The notes: a model not told the origin generated them from the letters alone. 5,864 nucleotides of DNA from Caldilineaceae bacterium (GCA_028819675.1 JAPPKT010000226.1:1-5864), one strand, 5' to 3'. Shown: positions 1 to 4,302, counted from the stretch's first letter. Made by a program: numbers and translations.

Positions 1-97
1 CATCCAAGAGCAATCACACATTAGCTCTTTCTCGTTACATAGGCTTAGTAGTTACCAAGGAACGTTAAACGAGACTAAACGTGGAGTGTCGGGCAAG

Positions 98-472
98 ATG
101 CAGGAATTGACGCAAGGCATCGCCAAATGGGTGGGCTGGCGAAGAGCATGGTCAACAGTAAGAGGTTTCTACGACCGACTGGGCGCAGAGAGAGGGTGGG
201 TGTGGTTCGCGTCTCAGACTGAATTCGTCAAGGGCTACACGACAGAGTTGGTTGCGCCAATCGGGGCGTGGGGCAAAACAACCAGCTCTAAAATCAGTCT
301 TCCTAAAATTGACCTGCCCGACGTTGACCTGCCCGAAATCAGCATTGACACAAAAGAAATGAAAGAAACCATTGCCAATGTGATCAATGTCGAGTTTGAC
401 AGTGCCCTCAAGACATCCAGACAACTGAGAGGGCAGTTGGAAGAGTACATGGCAGAGGTCACAACGGGCTAA
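98..472 (+). CDS. Small Trp-rich protein with LPxxD repeats, function unknown
   Basis: I do not recognise this 124-residue protein. The first third is basic and tryptophan-rich (KWVGWRRAW, then GWVWF), which suggests an amphipathic or membrane-associated surface. The middle carries a 5-residue repeat, LPKID-LPDVD-LPEIS, followed by SID (about residues 67-84). The C-terminal third is charged and probably helical. I chose ATG 98 because GGAG lies at 83-86, 11 nt upstream; a GTG at 86 in the same frame is an alternative. This frame has no stop back to the window edge (position 2), so the gene may really start upstream and be truncated here. The stop TAA (470-472) is itself part of the left arm of an inverted repeat that extends into the intergenic region. 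No signal peptide or catalytic motif is visible. Confidence 0.6.
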   Translation: MQELTQGIAKWVGWRRAWSTVRGFYDRLGAERGWVWFASQTEFVKGYTTELVAPIGAWGKTTSSKISLPKIDLPDVDLPEISIDTKEMKETIANVINVEFDSALKTSRQLRGQLEEYMAEVTTG

Positions 473-548
473 AAACCTGTGCGGGTGTGCGCGTCACAAC
501 CTTCTACTGACTCATTTCTTAGAATTGATGGGCGCACGAGGTTTTAGC
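468..548. repeat. Inverted repeat enclosing repeat copy 1
   Basis: GCTAAAAACCTGTGCG (468-483) is almost the exact reverse complement of CGCACGAGGTTTTAGC (533-548), with one shifted base in the A/T run. The left arm includes the stop codon of the gene ending at 472. It could act as a transcript 3'-end hairpin, although no T-tract follows. Confidence 0.75.
490..535. repeat. 46-bp direct repeat, copy 1
   Basis: Begins CGCGTCACAACC and ends GATGGGCGC. It is identical over all 46 bases to copy 2 at 580-625, exactly 90 bp away. It is flanked by an inverted repeat (468-483 against 533-548) that would present most of the repeat as a loop. An inner pair GTGCGC (487-492) / GCGCAC (532-537) gives an alternative closing stem. 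Confidence 0.95.
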
Positions 549-579
549 GGACGCCCGCACACAGTCCGCCAGACGTTCC

Positions 580-625
580 CGCGTCACAACCTTCTACTGA
601 CTCATTTCTTAGAATTGATGGGCGC
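580..625. repeat. 46-bp direct repeat, copy 2
   Basis: Identical to copy 1. The 44-bp interval between the copies (536-579) is not repeated elsewhere in the window. This copy also has its own closing arms of different sequence: AGTCC (563-567) with GGACT (629-633), and GACG (572-575) with CGTC (625-628). Confidence 0.95.
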
Positions 626-626
626 G

Positions 627-656
627 TCGGACTACACGCTCATACGTGTCGTCTGA
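627..656. repeat. 12-bp hairpin after repeat copy 2
   Basis: Arms 627-638 and 645-656 pair over 12 positions with one mismatch and one G-T wobble around a 6-nt loop (CTCATA). The inner ACACG/CGTGT is perfect. Because 625-633 also pairs with 563-575, this hairpin and the arms of copy 2 compete. Confidence 0.7.
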
Positions 657-665
657 TAGGTCACA

Positions 666-713
666 CGCGTCAAAATTCATTAGAACATCAAGTCAAAGAA
701 AAGATGGGTGCGC
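666..713. repeat. Degenerate third copy of the 46-bp repeat
   Basis: GCGTCA (667-672) and GATGGG (703-708) sit at exactly the same separation as in copies 1 and 2, without a gap. Over those 42 positions I count 25 identities, concentrated at the two ends and in AGAA (698-701). It lies 86 bp after copy 2. It may be a decayed terminal repeat, or the middle part may match by chance. Confidence 0.5.
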
Positions 714-736
714 AAAGACTTAACGCGCTTAAATGA

Positions 737-765
737 TTGACGCGGGAATGACATTGTGCTAAATT
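737..765 (+). promoter_or_regulatory. Sigma70-like promoter, TTGACG-17-TAAATT
   Basis: TTGACG (737-742), a 17-nt spacer and TAAATT (760-765), with TG at 757-758 giving an extended -10. The predicted start is near 771-773, inside the left arm of the cloverleaf. The octamer ATTGACGC occurs twice, at 736-743 and 763-770, bracketing the -10, which could be an operator. The 11-mer GTGCTAAATTG (756-766) recurs exactly at 5414-5424. Confidence 0.6.
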
Positions 766-884
766 GACGCTTGCCACAGCAGAAATCGCCTCCAGGCGAC
801 AACACGAGTTGCTGCAAATGCAAGATCGGGACTTCAAGTCCCCTTGTTGGTTTGCAGAATCTTGTGTCTGCTGTGGCAAGCGTC
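766..884 (+). ncRNA. Cloverleaf element: structured RNA, 5' leader or folded-DNA site
   Basis: A perfect 18-bp closing stem, GACGCTTGCCACAGCAGA (766-783) with 867-884, encloses three arms that abut with no spacer. Arm 1 is TCGCC-TCCA-GGCGA (786-799). Arm 2 is CAAC-ACGA-GTTG (800-811). Arm 3 (812-857) has CTGCAAA/TTTGCAG, then CAAG/CTTG, then GGGACT-TCA-AGTCCC. Nine bases (858-866) remain single-stranded, and ATCTTG in them (859-864) can instead pair with CAAGAT (821-826), so a switch is possible. A promoter lies just upstream; with a start near 771 only part of the closing stem would be transcribed. There is no intrinsic terminator after it, so it could be a leader of the gene at 982. The outline recalls retron msr-msd RNA with long a1/a2 ends, but no reverse transcriptase is in the window. 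Strand is assigned only from the promoter. Confidence 0.65.
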
Positions 885-981
885 CTTGATCTATAGCCCA
901 GCAAGGGGGCACCATCAGAGACGAACACGCTTAGATTCAGATTGATAAACACAAAGAGGAGGAGAGGGAAGGGGAACCAGA

Positions 982-1194
982 GTGAAGTATGAATATAGAT
1001 ATGTGGAAAACGAAAAATTACATGACTGGGTAACGCAACACGCAGACTACAGTGTGCCCTATAAAATCTATAAATGTTTGGAATGCGCAAAGTGCAAGGC
1101 AGCAATGGTCTGCGAGGTGCGGGAAAAAGAAATCATAGGTATCGAACCCGAAGGCACCGACCCTATCGAATGTAGCATCGTTGGTTTTGCATAA
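982..1194 (+). CDS. Small Cys-rich protein, possible metal-binding
   Basis: Unrecognised 70-residue protein. Cysteines fall at 32, 35, 38, 44 and 64: CLECAKC followed by C five residues later, which could bind Zn or an Fe-S cluster or form disulfides. The N-terminal 30 residues are rich in Tyr and charge; there is no signal peptide. GTG 982 is the start because the frame has a stop at 946-948, no upstream ATG, and a long purine-rich Shine-Dalgarno tract (AGGAGGAGAGGGAAGGGG, about 956-974) precedes it. It is the first gene downstream of the cloverleaf (97 nt after 884), so it is the natural candidate for control by that element. After the stop at 1192 the same frame stays open to 1336 (see the peptide at 1231). 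Confidence 0.6.
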   Translation: MKYEYRYVENEKLHDWVTQHADYSVPYKIYKCLECAKCKAAMVCEVREKEIIGIEPEGTDPIECSIVGFA

Positions 1195-1230
1195 AGACTC
1201 GTAGCCCACCCTATACCCAACTACTCCCTT

Positions 1231-1338
1231 ATGCAGAAACTGAAACGACCTAGAGGCTACACCCAACGCCTGCGAAGAACCGCGTACATACTACTGGCTA
1301 TGTCGATAGCCTACGCTATTGCACGCGCTTGTCTTTAA
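1231..1338 (+). CDS. Possible 35-residue single-span membrane peptide
   Basis: The peptide has a basic head (MQKLKRPRGYTQRLRR) followed by a hydrophobic segment (YILLAMSIAYAIA, about residues 20-32) and RACL at the end. This fits a small inner-membrane peptide with positive-inside topology, as seen in type I toxin peptides and small membrane regulators, but no family can be assigned. There is no clear Shine-Dalgarno sequence before ATG 1231, which is the main doubt. It lies in the same frame as the upstream gene, starting 36 nt after that gene's stop, so translational coupling or readthrough could serve it. Otherwise it may be a chance frame. Confidence 0.3.
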   Translation: MQKLKRPRGYTQRLRRTAYILLAMSIAYAIARACL

Positions 1339-1386
1339 CGACCGGCCAGCCTGCTGTGCGCGTAAGCGTCAACTCGGGTCAAGCAA

Positions 1387-1398
1387 CCTCTTATGAGG
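1387..1398. repeat. Short hairpin CCTC-TTAT-GAGG
   Basis: A perfect 4-bp stem with a 4-nt loop in the 129-base gap between 1338 and the start at 1468. The gap also has loosely paired CCAGC/GCTGG-type arms (about 1347-1355 and 1419-1430) but no convincing promoter or terminator. Confidence 0.35.
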
Positions 1399-1467
1399 CC
1401 AGCATCCCCGTGGAACGGCAGGCGGCTGGACTATAGCAGCATTTCATTACAAATTGAGAGGCACTCA

Positions 1468-1845
1468 ATGAGTACGCAGAGTCGATTCAACCGGGTAGGC
1501 AAACTCCACATGCAACTTTCAGAATTGGAGTCGAAGCTGGAGAGGGCCAGGAAAGAAGGTTATGTGATGGCAGAACACCTTCAAGCGATTGCTAAGGCAC
1601 TGGCACCGGAAGAAGGCCACATTGCTGACCCGGTTATATATGCAAATGATGAAGTCTTTGCAGTAGTGGGGCATGTAGGAGAAATGCTTCAGACTGTTGG
1701 CTCGAAAGAATTCCCTGTTTCTGAATTCCCAAACGTTAAAGGTCTCGTGAATCGAATATATGCTCTGACCACTGAAATAGAAAGGGTGAGGCAAAGCCTA
1801 GAGGATGCAGAGCAAGAGGCTAAGAGGGCCATGCCTTGGGAGTAG
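1468..1845 (+). CDS. Coiled-coil protein, function unknown
   Basis: Unrecognised 125-residue protein, mostly helical and probably cytoplasmic. Residues about 8-31 (VGKLHMQLSELESKLERARK) have coiled-coil heptads, and a second charged helix, LTTEIERVRQSLEDAEQEAK, lies near the C-terminus. The centre is less charged and may be a small folded core. This two-helix layout suits a dimeric scaffold or adaptor. I chose ATG 1468 over an in-frame ATG at 1393 because GAGAGG (1456-1461) lies 6 nt upstream, whereas the 25 codons before it do not look coding. The next gene begins 13 nt after the stop, so the two are probably co-transcribed. Confidence 0.7.
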   Translation: MSTQSRFNRVGKLHMQLSELESKLERARKEGYVMAEHLQAIAKALAPEEGHIADPVIYANDEVFAVVGHVGEMLQTVGSKEFPVSEFPNVKGLVNRIYALTTEIERVRQSLEDAEQEAKRAMPWE

Positions 1846-1858
1846 CTGGGAGACCACC

Positions 1859-2245
1859 ATGAGACGAAATGGAATCGCCACTGTCTTTCTGCTTGTCGTT
1901 CTTGCCTTGGCCTCTTGCCACAACATTACGATCAGCGACCTCTGGACTGTGAGATGTTCGGAATTGCAGTCACAGGAGGAGGTTCAAGAAATTATGGATG
2001 AGTATGACGATCTCTTTGAAGAGATGCAGGAAGAAGGATTGATATGGGATGCAAACATGGTTAGGCGTGGTGATTGTCAAGATCGAGCCTTCATCATCAT
2101 TTATCACGACGGTGAATGGCAGAAGCCTCTGGTTCTTGAGATGATGGACGAGTTAGGAGCCAGATCGGAAGGCGACAAATATTTCTTTGGCGTGACATTC
2201 AGATTCAAAAGCGTGAAGGAAGAGGTTTTCTACTCAAAGCAGTGA
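1859..2245 (+). CDS. Small lipoprotein, function unknown
   Basis: 128-residue precursor with a textbook lipoprotein signal: basic MRRNG, hydrophobic core IATVFLLVVLALA, then a lipobox LASC with Cys20. It should be cleaved by signal peptidase II and anchored in a membrane by a lipidated cysteine. The mature part is acidic (EEVQEIMDEYDDLFEEMQEE, about 40-59), then a probable beta-rich C-terminal domain. Cys33 and Cys73 could form a disulfide in an exported protein. I chose ATG 1859 over an in-frame ATG at 1805 because GGGAG (1848-1852) precedes it and the lipoprotein signal starts exactly there. It follows the coiled-coil gene by 13 nt. Function is not recognisable; a surface-exposed or envelope role is inferred only from the signal. 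Confidence 0.8.
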   Translation: MRRNGIATVFLLVVLALASCHNITISDLWTVRCSELQSQEEVQEIMDEYDDLFEEMQEEGLIWDANMVRRGDCQDRAFIIIYHDGEWQKPLVLEMMDELGARSEGDKYFFGVTFRFKSVKEEVFYSKQ

Positions 2246-2325
2246 CCCCGCCCTGCCTGCATTGGTGGTCCATATTGTACACCTACACAGACAGAAAAAA
2301 CGCCAGAGCAAGAACGAGGATACCA

Positions 2326-2619
2326 ATGACCAAGCATGAGCGTATGATCAAGGCTCGTCAAGCGTTGATGGAGATGGAAGAGGCGTTAATTGATCTGCTG
2401 ACAGAGCATGAGGCAAAGGGCGAAAAAGGAATGCACCCAAGCAAGATAGCCCAAGAACTAGACCTGCTTCTCCCCGAAAAAGGAGAAACTTATGGATCAG
2501 CAAGATACCGTTACAACCTGATTTGGGGACTTCTCGACCACCTAAGCACGAAGGGCATCATTTGCCATAGCGACAGTGGGGCGCAACTTGCGGATGATTA
2601 TTGGGCCATACCGCTATAA
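2326..2619 (+). CDS. Small winged-helix-like protein
   Basis: 97-residue protein. After a charged N-terminal helix (ERMIKARQALMEMEEALIDLLTE when read across residues 5-27) comes a pattern typical of winged helix-turn-helix domains: HPSKIAQELDL (helix-turn), then YNLIWGLLDHLSTKGII, where WGLLDHL is the usual recognition-helix position before the wing. A DNA-binding regulator is the likeliest role, but the exact family is not clear. I chose ATG 2326 over an in-frame ATG at 2242 because GAGGA lies 7 nt upstream and the intervening codons look like intergenic sequence. The gene is 30 nt before a second small winged-helix-like gene, so the two may form one regulatory unit. I see no effector-binding domain. 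Confidence 0.7.
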   Translation: MTKHERMIKARQALMEMEEALIDLLTEHEAKGEKGMHPSKIAQELDLLLPEKGETYGSARYRYNLIWGLLDHLSTKGIICHSDSGAQLADDYWAIPL

Positions 2620-2649
2620 CCAAATCGACGAAACATCAAGGAGACAAGA

Positions 2650-2889
2650 ATGGGATTCAGCGAAGACGTAGCATTGAATCTGCTTAAACAAATTGCAGAA
2701 GACTTCAACGGCAAACAGTTCCGCATTCAAATCCAAAAAGACGACGGCACCGTAGACCGCACCACCCCCTATCACTTAGATCACTTGCGAGACGAAGGAT
2801 ATGTAAAAGGCACGATAGCAGCCGACTACACAGTAATTGTGTTGACAGTGACTCCGAAAGGCTGGAAGTATTTGAGACAAAACGAATAA
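2650..2889 (+). CDS. Small winged-helix-like protein, DUF2513/YjcQ-like pattern
   Basis: 79-residue protein with a clear Shine-Dalgarno site (AAGGAG, about 2638-2643) before ATG 2650. The layout is an N-terminal helix (VALNLLKQIAEDF), a charged stretch, YHLDHLRDEGYV as a recognition-like helix, a beta hairpin (YTVIVLTV) and the ending TPKGWKYL. The YHL...L..EGY...LT..G..YL pattern is what is seen in the DUF2513 and YjcQ groups of small phage- and plasmid-associated winged-helix proteins; the assignment is from memory of the pattern and is tentative. It is separated by only 30 nt from the preceding wHTH-like gene. The stop codon is followed directly by a near-perfect 15-bp palindrome at 2891-2905. 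Confidence 0.7.
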   Translation: MGFSEDVALNLLKQIAEDFNGKQFRIQIQKDDGTVDRTTPYHLDHLRDEGYVKGTIAADYTVIVLTVTPKGWKYLRQNE

Positions 2890-2890
2890 A

Positions 2891-2905
2891 CAGTGGTCAC
2901 CACTG
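2891..2905. promoter_or_regulatory. Near-perfect palindrome CAGTGGT-C-ACCACTG
   Basis: Seven-base arms around a single central base, starting one base after the stop codon of the gene ending at 2889. It is too tight to be a useful RNA hairpin and there is no T-tract, so a protein-binding operator for the gene at 2971 is more likely than a terminator. The nearby winged-helix-like proteins are obvious candidate ligands, by inference only. Confidence 0.5.
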
Positions 2906-2970
2906 GCCGCGCCAACGCACCTGTGCTACACTACGCCTCTAGCTTATACCCGCCACAAGGGAGCTACAAA

Positions 2971-3267
2971 ATGAAGAACCTAGCCATAGACGTTGCGGCA
3001 CAAGTAACCACTCCAATCCTTATAGGCTTATTCATCGGTCACCACATTGCAACCGCATCCCTCATTGACGCCTTGCAAGAAGGGGGTGGCGTTTCAAATG
3101 CTCAAAAAAACCTCGCAGAAAATATCCGCGACATAGACACCTTGATTAACATGTACCGCAATGAAGGCCCCGACCTAGAAGAATTCTTCAATCATAACCC
3201 ACATCAAGTCAGAGAAGCATGTCTGTCCATGCTTACCGATCTTCAGTCTGAACTGGGAGAGGTCTGA
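2971..3267 (+). CDS. Small protein with N-terminal hydrophobic segment, function unknown
   Basis: Unrecognised 98-residue protein. Residues about 12-33 (VTTPILIGLFIGHHIATASL) are hydrophobic enough for one membrane span or a helical hairpin, although the two histidines in the middle make this uncertain. The rest is soluble and acidic with helices (SNAQKNLAENIRDIDTLINM and HQVREACLSMLTDL). ATG 2971 was chosen over an in-frame GTG at 2893 because AAGGGAG (2957-2963) lies 7 nt upstream. It begins 81 nt after the previous stop, beyond the 2891-2905 palindrome. Its last 35 bases overlap the 3' end of a minus-strand gene (3233-3424), a tail-to-tail arrangement. Confidence 0.65.
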   Translation: MKNLAIDVAAQVTTPILIGLFIGHHIATASLIDALQEGGGVSNAQKNLAENIRDIDTLINMYRNEGPDLEEFFNHNPHQVREACLSMLTDLQSELGEV

Positions 3268-3424
3268 CCTCGCCCCTTATATGCTGAATAATCTTCCGCC
3301 TAAACTCCCTCTGACGCTCAAAATCTGCAAAAAATGCGACCAATGCCTCCAGAGCCTTAACTGCATCACATTCAGAGACGAATCCACCCCCTGCCCCCAT
3401 TTCTTCAACTCGATCTTCAACCAT
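3233..3424 (-). CDS. Small helical protein, function unknown, convergent
   Basis: 63-residue protein on the minus strand: acidic start (MVEDRVEEMG), a glycine patch, then a long probable helix with KALEALVAFFADFERQREF and a basic tail before LPVQTEDR. I prefer it to the overlapping plus-strand frame (3281-3490) because it has a proper GAGGTGA Shine-Dalgarno site (plus coordinates 3429-3435), a TATAAT at 3460-3465 on the minus strand, many G-first codons, and a protein-like composition. The plus frame is a low-complexity Cys/Phe/Thr-rich translation with no start signal. An alternative minus start from GTG in another frame would give a 51-residue unrelated product. A strong GGAGGAG site upstream leads into a two-codon minigene (3429-3437). 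The -35 is poor. Confidence 0.5.
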   Translation of the reverse strand: MVEDRVEEMGAGGGFVSECDAVKALEALVAFFADFERQREFRRKIIQHIRGEVRPLPVQTEDR

Positions 3425-3459
3425 ACATTCACCTCATTATATATCTCCTCCACCAGTAT

Positions 3460-3465
3460 ATTATA
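3460..3465 (-). promoter_or_regulatory. Putative -10 (TATAAT) for the minus-strand gene
   Basis: Consensus TATAAT on the minus strand, about 35 nt before ATG 3424, in an A/T-rich stretch. The hexamer 17 nt upstream is ATGTGC, far from TTGACA, so activation or a weak promoter is expected. Confidence 0.4.
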
Positions 3466-3544
3466 CTACACTAAAAAGAAATGCACATAACCGGAAATAG
3501 AGTATCTCCCGACCAACGCAAACCGCAATTGAGATGATGAAACT

Positions 3545-3697
3545 TTGGAATTCTTAACAAACTCCTGGAAAGTGATCGCGCTAATAAGTTTACTAGCCTT
3601 CGCGAAGAACGTTACAGATCAACAATTCACGTTCATCCTAGTAGCTATACTCGCCTATCACTTCTTCTTCTCCGCAACCAAAGAAGAAAGTAACTAG
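3545..3697 (+). CDS. 50-residue two-span membrane protein
   Basis: Starts at TTG 3545; the frame has a stop at 3530-3532 and no ATG, so TTG is the only good start, with GAGATGA (3531-3537) as a weak Shine-Dalgarno site. It encodes two hydrophobic segments, WKVIALISLLAFA (residues 8-20) and FTFILVAILAYHFFF (28-42), joined by a short polar loop KNVTDQQ and ending in a charged tail TKEESN. This is the layout of a helical-hairpin membrane protein; small holin-like or membrane-stress peptides look like this, but no family is assigned. Composition matches the low-GC part and it is the last gene before the tandem 11-mers at 3716. The rare start codon and weak ribosome site leave some doubt. Confidence 0.5.
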   Translation: MEFLTNSWKVIALISLLAFAKNVTDQQFTFILVAILAYHFFFSATKEESN

Positions 3698-3715
3698 CCA
3701 ACACTACAGCCCAAA

Positions 3716-3737
3716 CGTTAGCGTTTCGTTAGCGTTG
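3716..3737. repeat. Tandem 11-mers CGTTAGCGTTT / CGTTAGCGTTG
   Basis: Two adjacent 11-bp units differing only in the last base, 18 bp after the stop of the two-span protein and at the right edge of the low-GC segment. They could be binding sites for a recombinase arm-type domain or a replication or regulatory protein, or simply a local duplication. Confidence 0.7.
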
Positions 3738-3957
3738 CCAAAATTTTGTGCAGTTAAGCGTATAAGCCCCCGATTTTGTGTGATCGCTGCACGCGCGTGT
3801 CCGCCGATGATGACGCTGTCCGCGCTGCATGCAGTCATACCGCTCTGGCCACCTTTCTGGGTTGTCGAACCGATAAAAATAACAAGAACAGTTCCCTGCG
3901 ACGCGAGGGGCGCGAAGGGATCCTGATCGTAGAATGGTGTACCGTCGGTGTCAAGCC

Positions 3958-3981
3958 TTAGGGACCGATTTCGGTTACTAA
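3958..3981. repeat. 24-bp imperfect dyad at the GC boundary
   Basis: Symmetric arms TTAG (3958-3961) and ACCGA (3964-3968) face TCGGT (3971-3975) and CTAA (3978-3981), with matching 2-base gaps and a 2-base centre. The spacing symmetry is that of a dimer-binding site: an operator or a recombinase core. Confidence 0.55.
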
Positions 3982-4031
3982 AATGCTGCGGGGCCGGGGC
4001 GGGAACAGAGGGCGGATTCGCGTGCGCAGAG

Positions 4032-4061
4032 GCCGGTTTTCCAGTGTAATGGAAAGGCGGC
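4032..4061. repeat. 12-bp hairpin, 6-nt loop
   Basis: 4032-4043 pairs with 4050-4061, with one mismatch and one G-T wobble; the inner TTTCCA/TGGAAA is perfect around the loop GTGTAA. No T-tract follows, so it is not a standard terminator on the plus strand. Confidence 0.6.
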
Positions 4062-4302
4062 GCGTTGGAATTGCGTAGGCAAGGGGCATGGAAGCCGGCG
4101 CCCTGCCGTCCGCGTAAGGGGGTCAGTCCGTCTATTTCGTAGGCAGATCGTATGCAGATCGTGGATCACTTTTTGCCAGCGAATGCAGGGGAGACAGAAG
4201 CCGGGCGGACATGCGGAGGAACAGGCGCGACATGAGGGGGCATCTGCACTGAACCGGCGAGCTCGGAAGGGCTGATGGGGGGTTGTCGCGGCGGCGCTCC
4301 TC

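Larger units (their letters stand above)
473..981. other. Structured intergenic region
   Basis: About 510 bases without a credible gene on either strand. The minus-strand open frames here have no convincing start signals and cross strong inverted repeats. The region holds a three-copy repeat array (490-713), inverted arms around copies 1 and 2, a 12-bp hairpin (627-656), a promoter (737-765), a cloverleaf element (766-884), a weak 5-bp hairpin (884-906) and a purine-rich Shine-Dalgarno tract (951-975) for the gene at 982. No U-rich intrinsic terminator follows any of the hairpins. Confidence 0.8.

Noticed and set aside
468..548. Intrinsic terminator after the first gene
   Set aside because: The stem is long but the loop is about 50 nt and no T-run follows the right arm.
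490..713. CRISPR array
   Set aside because: Only two good copies, a 46-bp repeat with inverted arms lying outside the repeat rather than within it, and no cas gene in the window. Kept as a direct-repeat array.
826..848. tRNA T-arm (TTCAAGT motif)
   Set aside because: TTCAAGT lies in a hairpin, but the base pair that should close the loop would be C-C, and no anticodon or acceptor arms of tRNA size fit around it.
766..884. Complete retron
   Set aside because: The fold recalls msr-msd, but none of the downstream proteins is a reverse transcriptase; all are too short and lack any such motif.
971..983. 13-mer GGGGAACCAGAGT also found at 5531-5543
   Set aside because: One copy is in a ribosome-site region and the other inside a coding sequence; probably chance, with no shared context.
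680..1105. Minus-strand open frame of 141 codons, and a shorter one at 688-915
   Set aside because: They run through the cloverleaf inverted repeats and the start of the 982 gene, have no ribosome site, and translate to low-quality Cys/Phe/Arg-rich sequence.
98..3267. Integron gene-cassette array
   Set aside because: Small genes in series suggested this, but I found no consistent RYYYAAC / GTTRRRY attC core pair after the genes and no integron integrase.
3281..3490. Plus-strand open frame opposite the 3233-3424 gene
   Set aside because: No Shine-Dalgarno site, Cys/Phe/Ser/Thr-rich translation, and it runs through the minus-strand promoter region; the minus-strand frame is better supported.
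3735..3961. Two overlapping plus-strand frames (3735-3926, 3776-3961)
   Set aside because: They overlap in different frames, lack ribosome sites and show no recognisable protein pattern.
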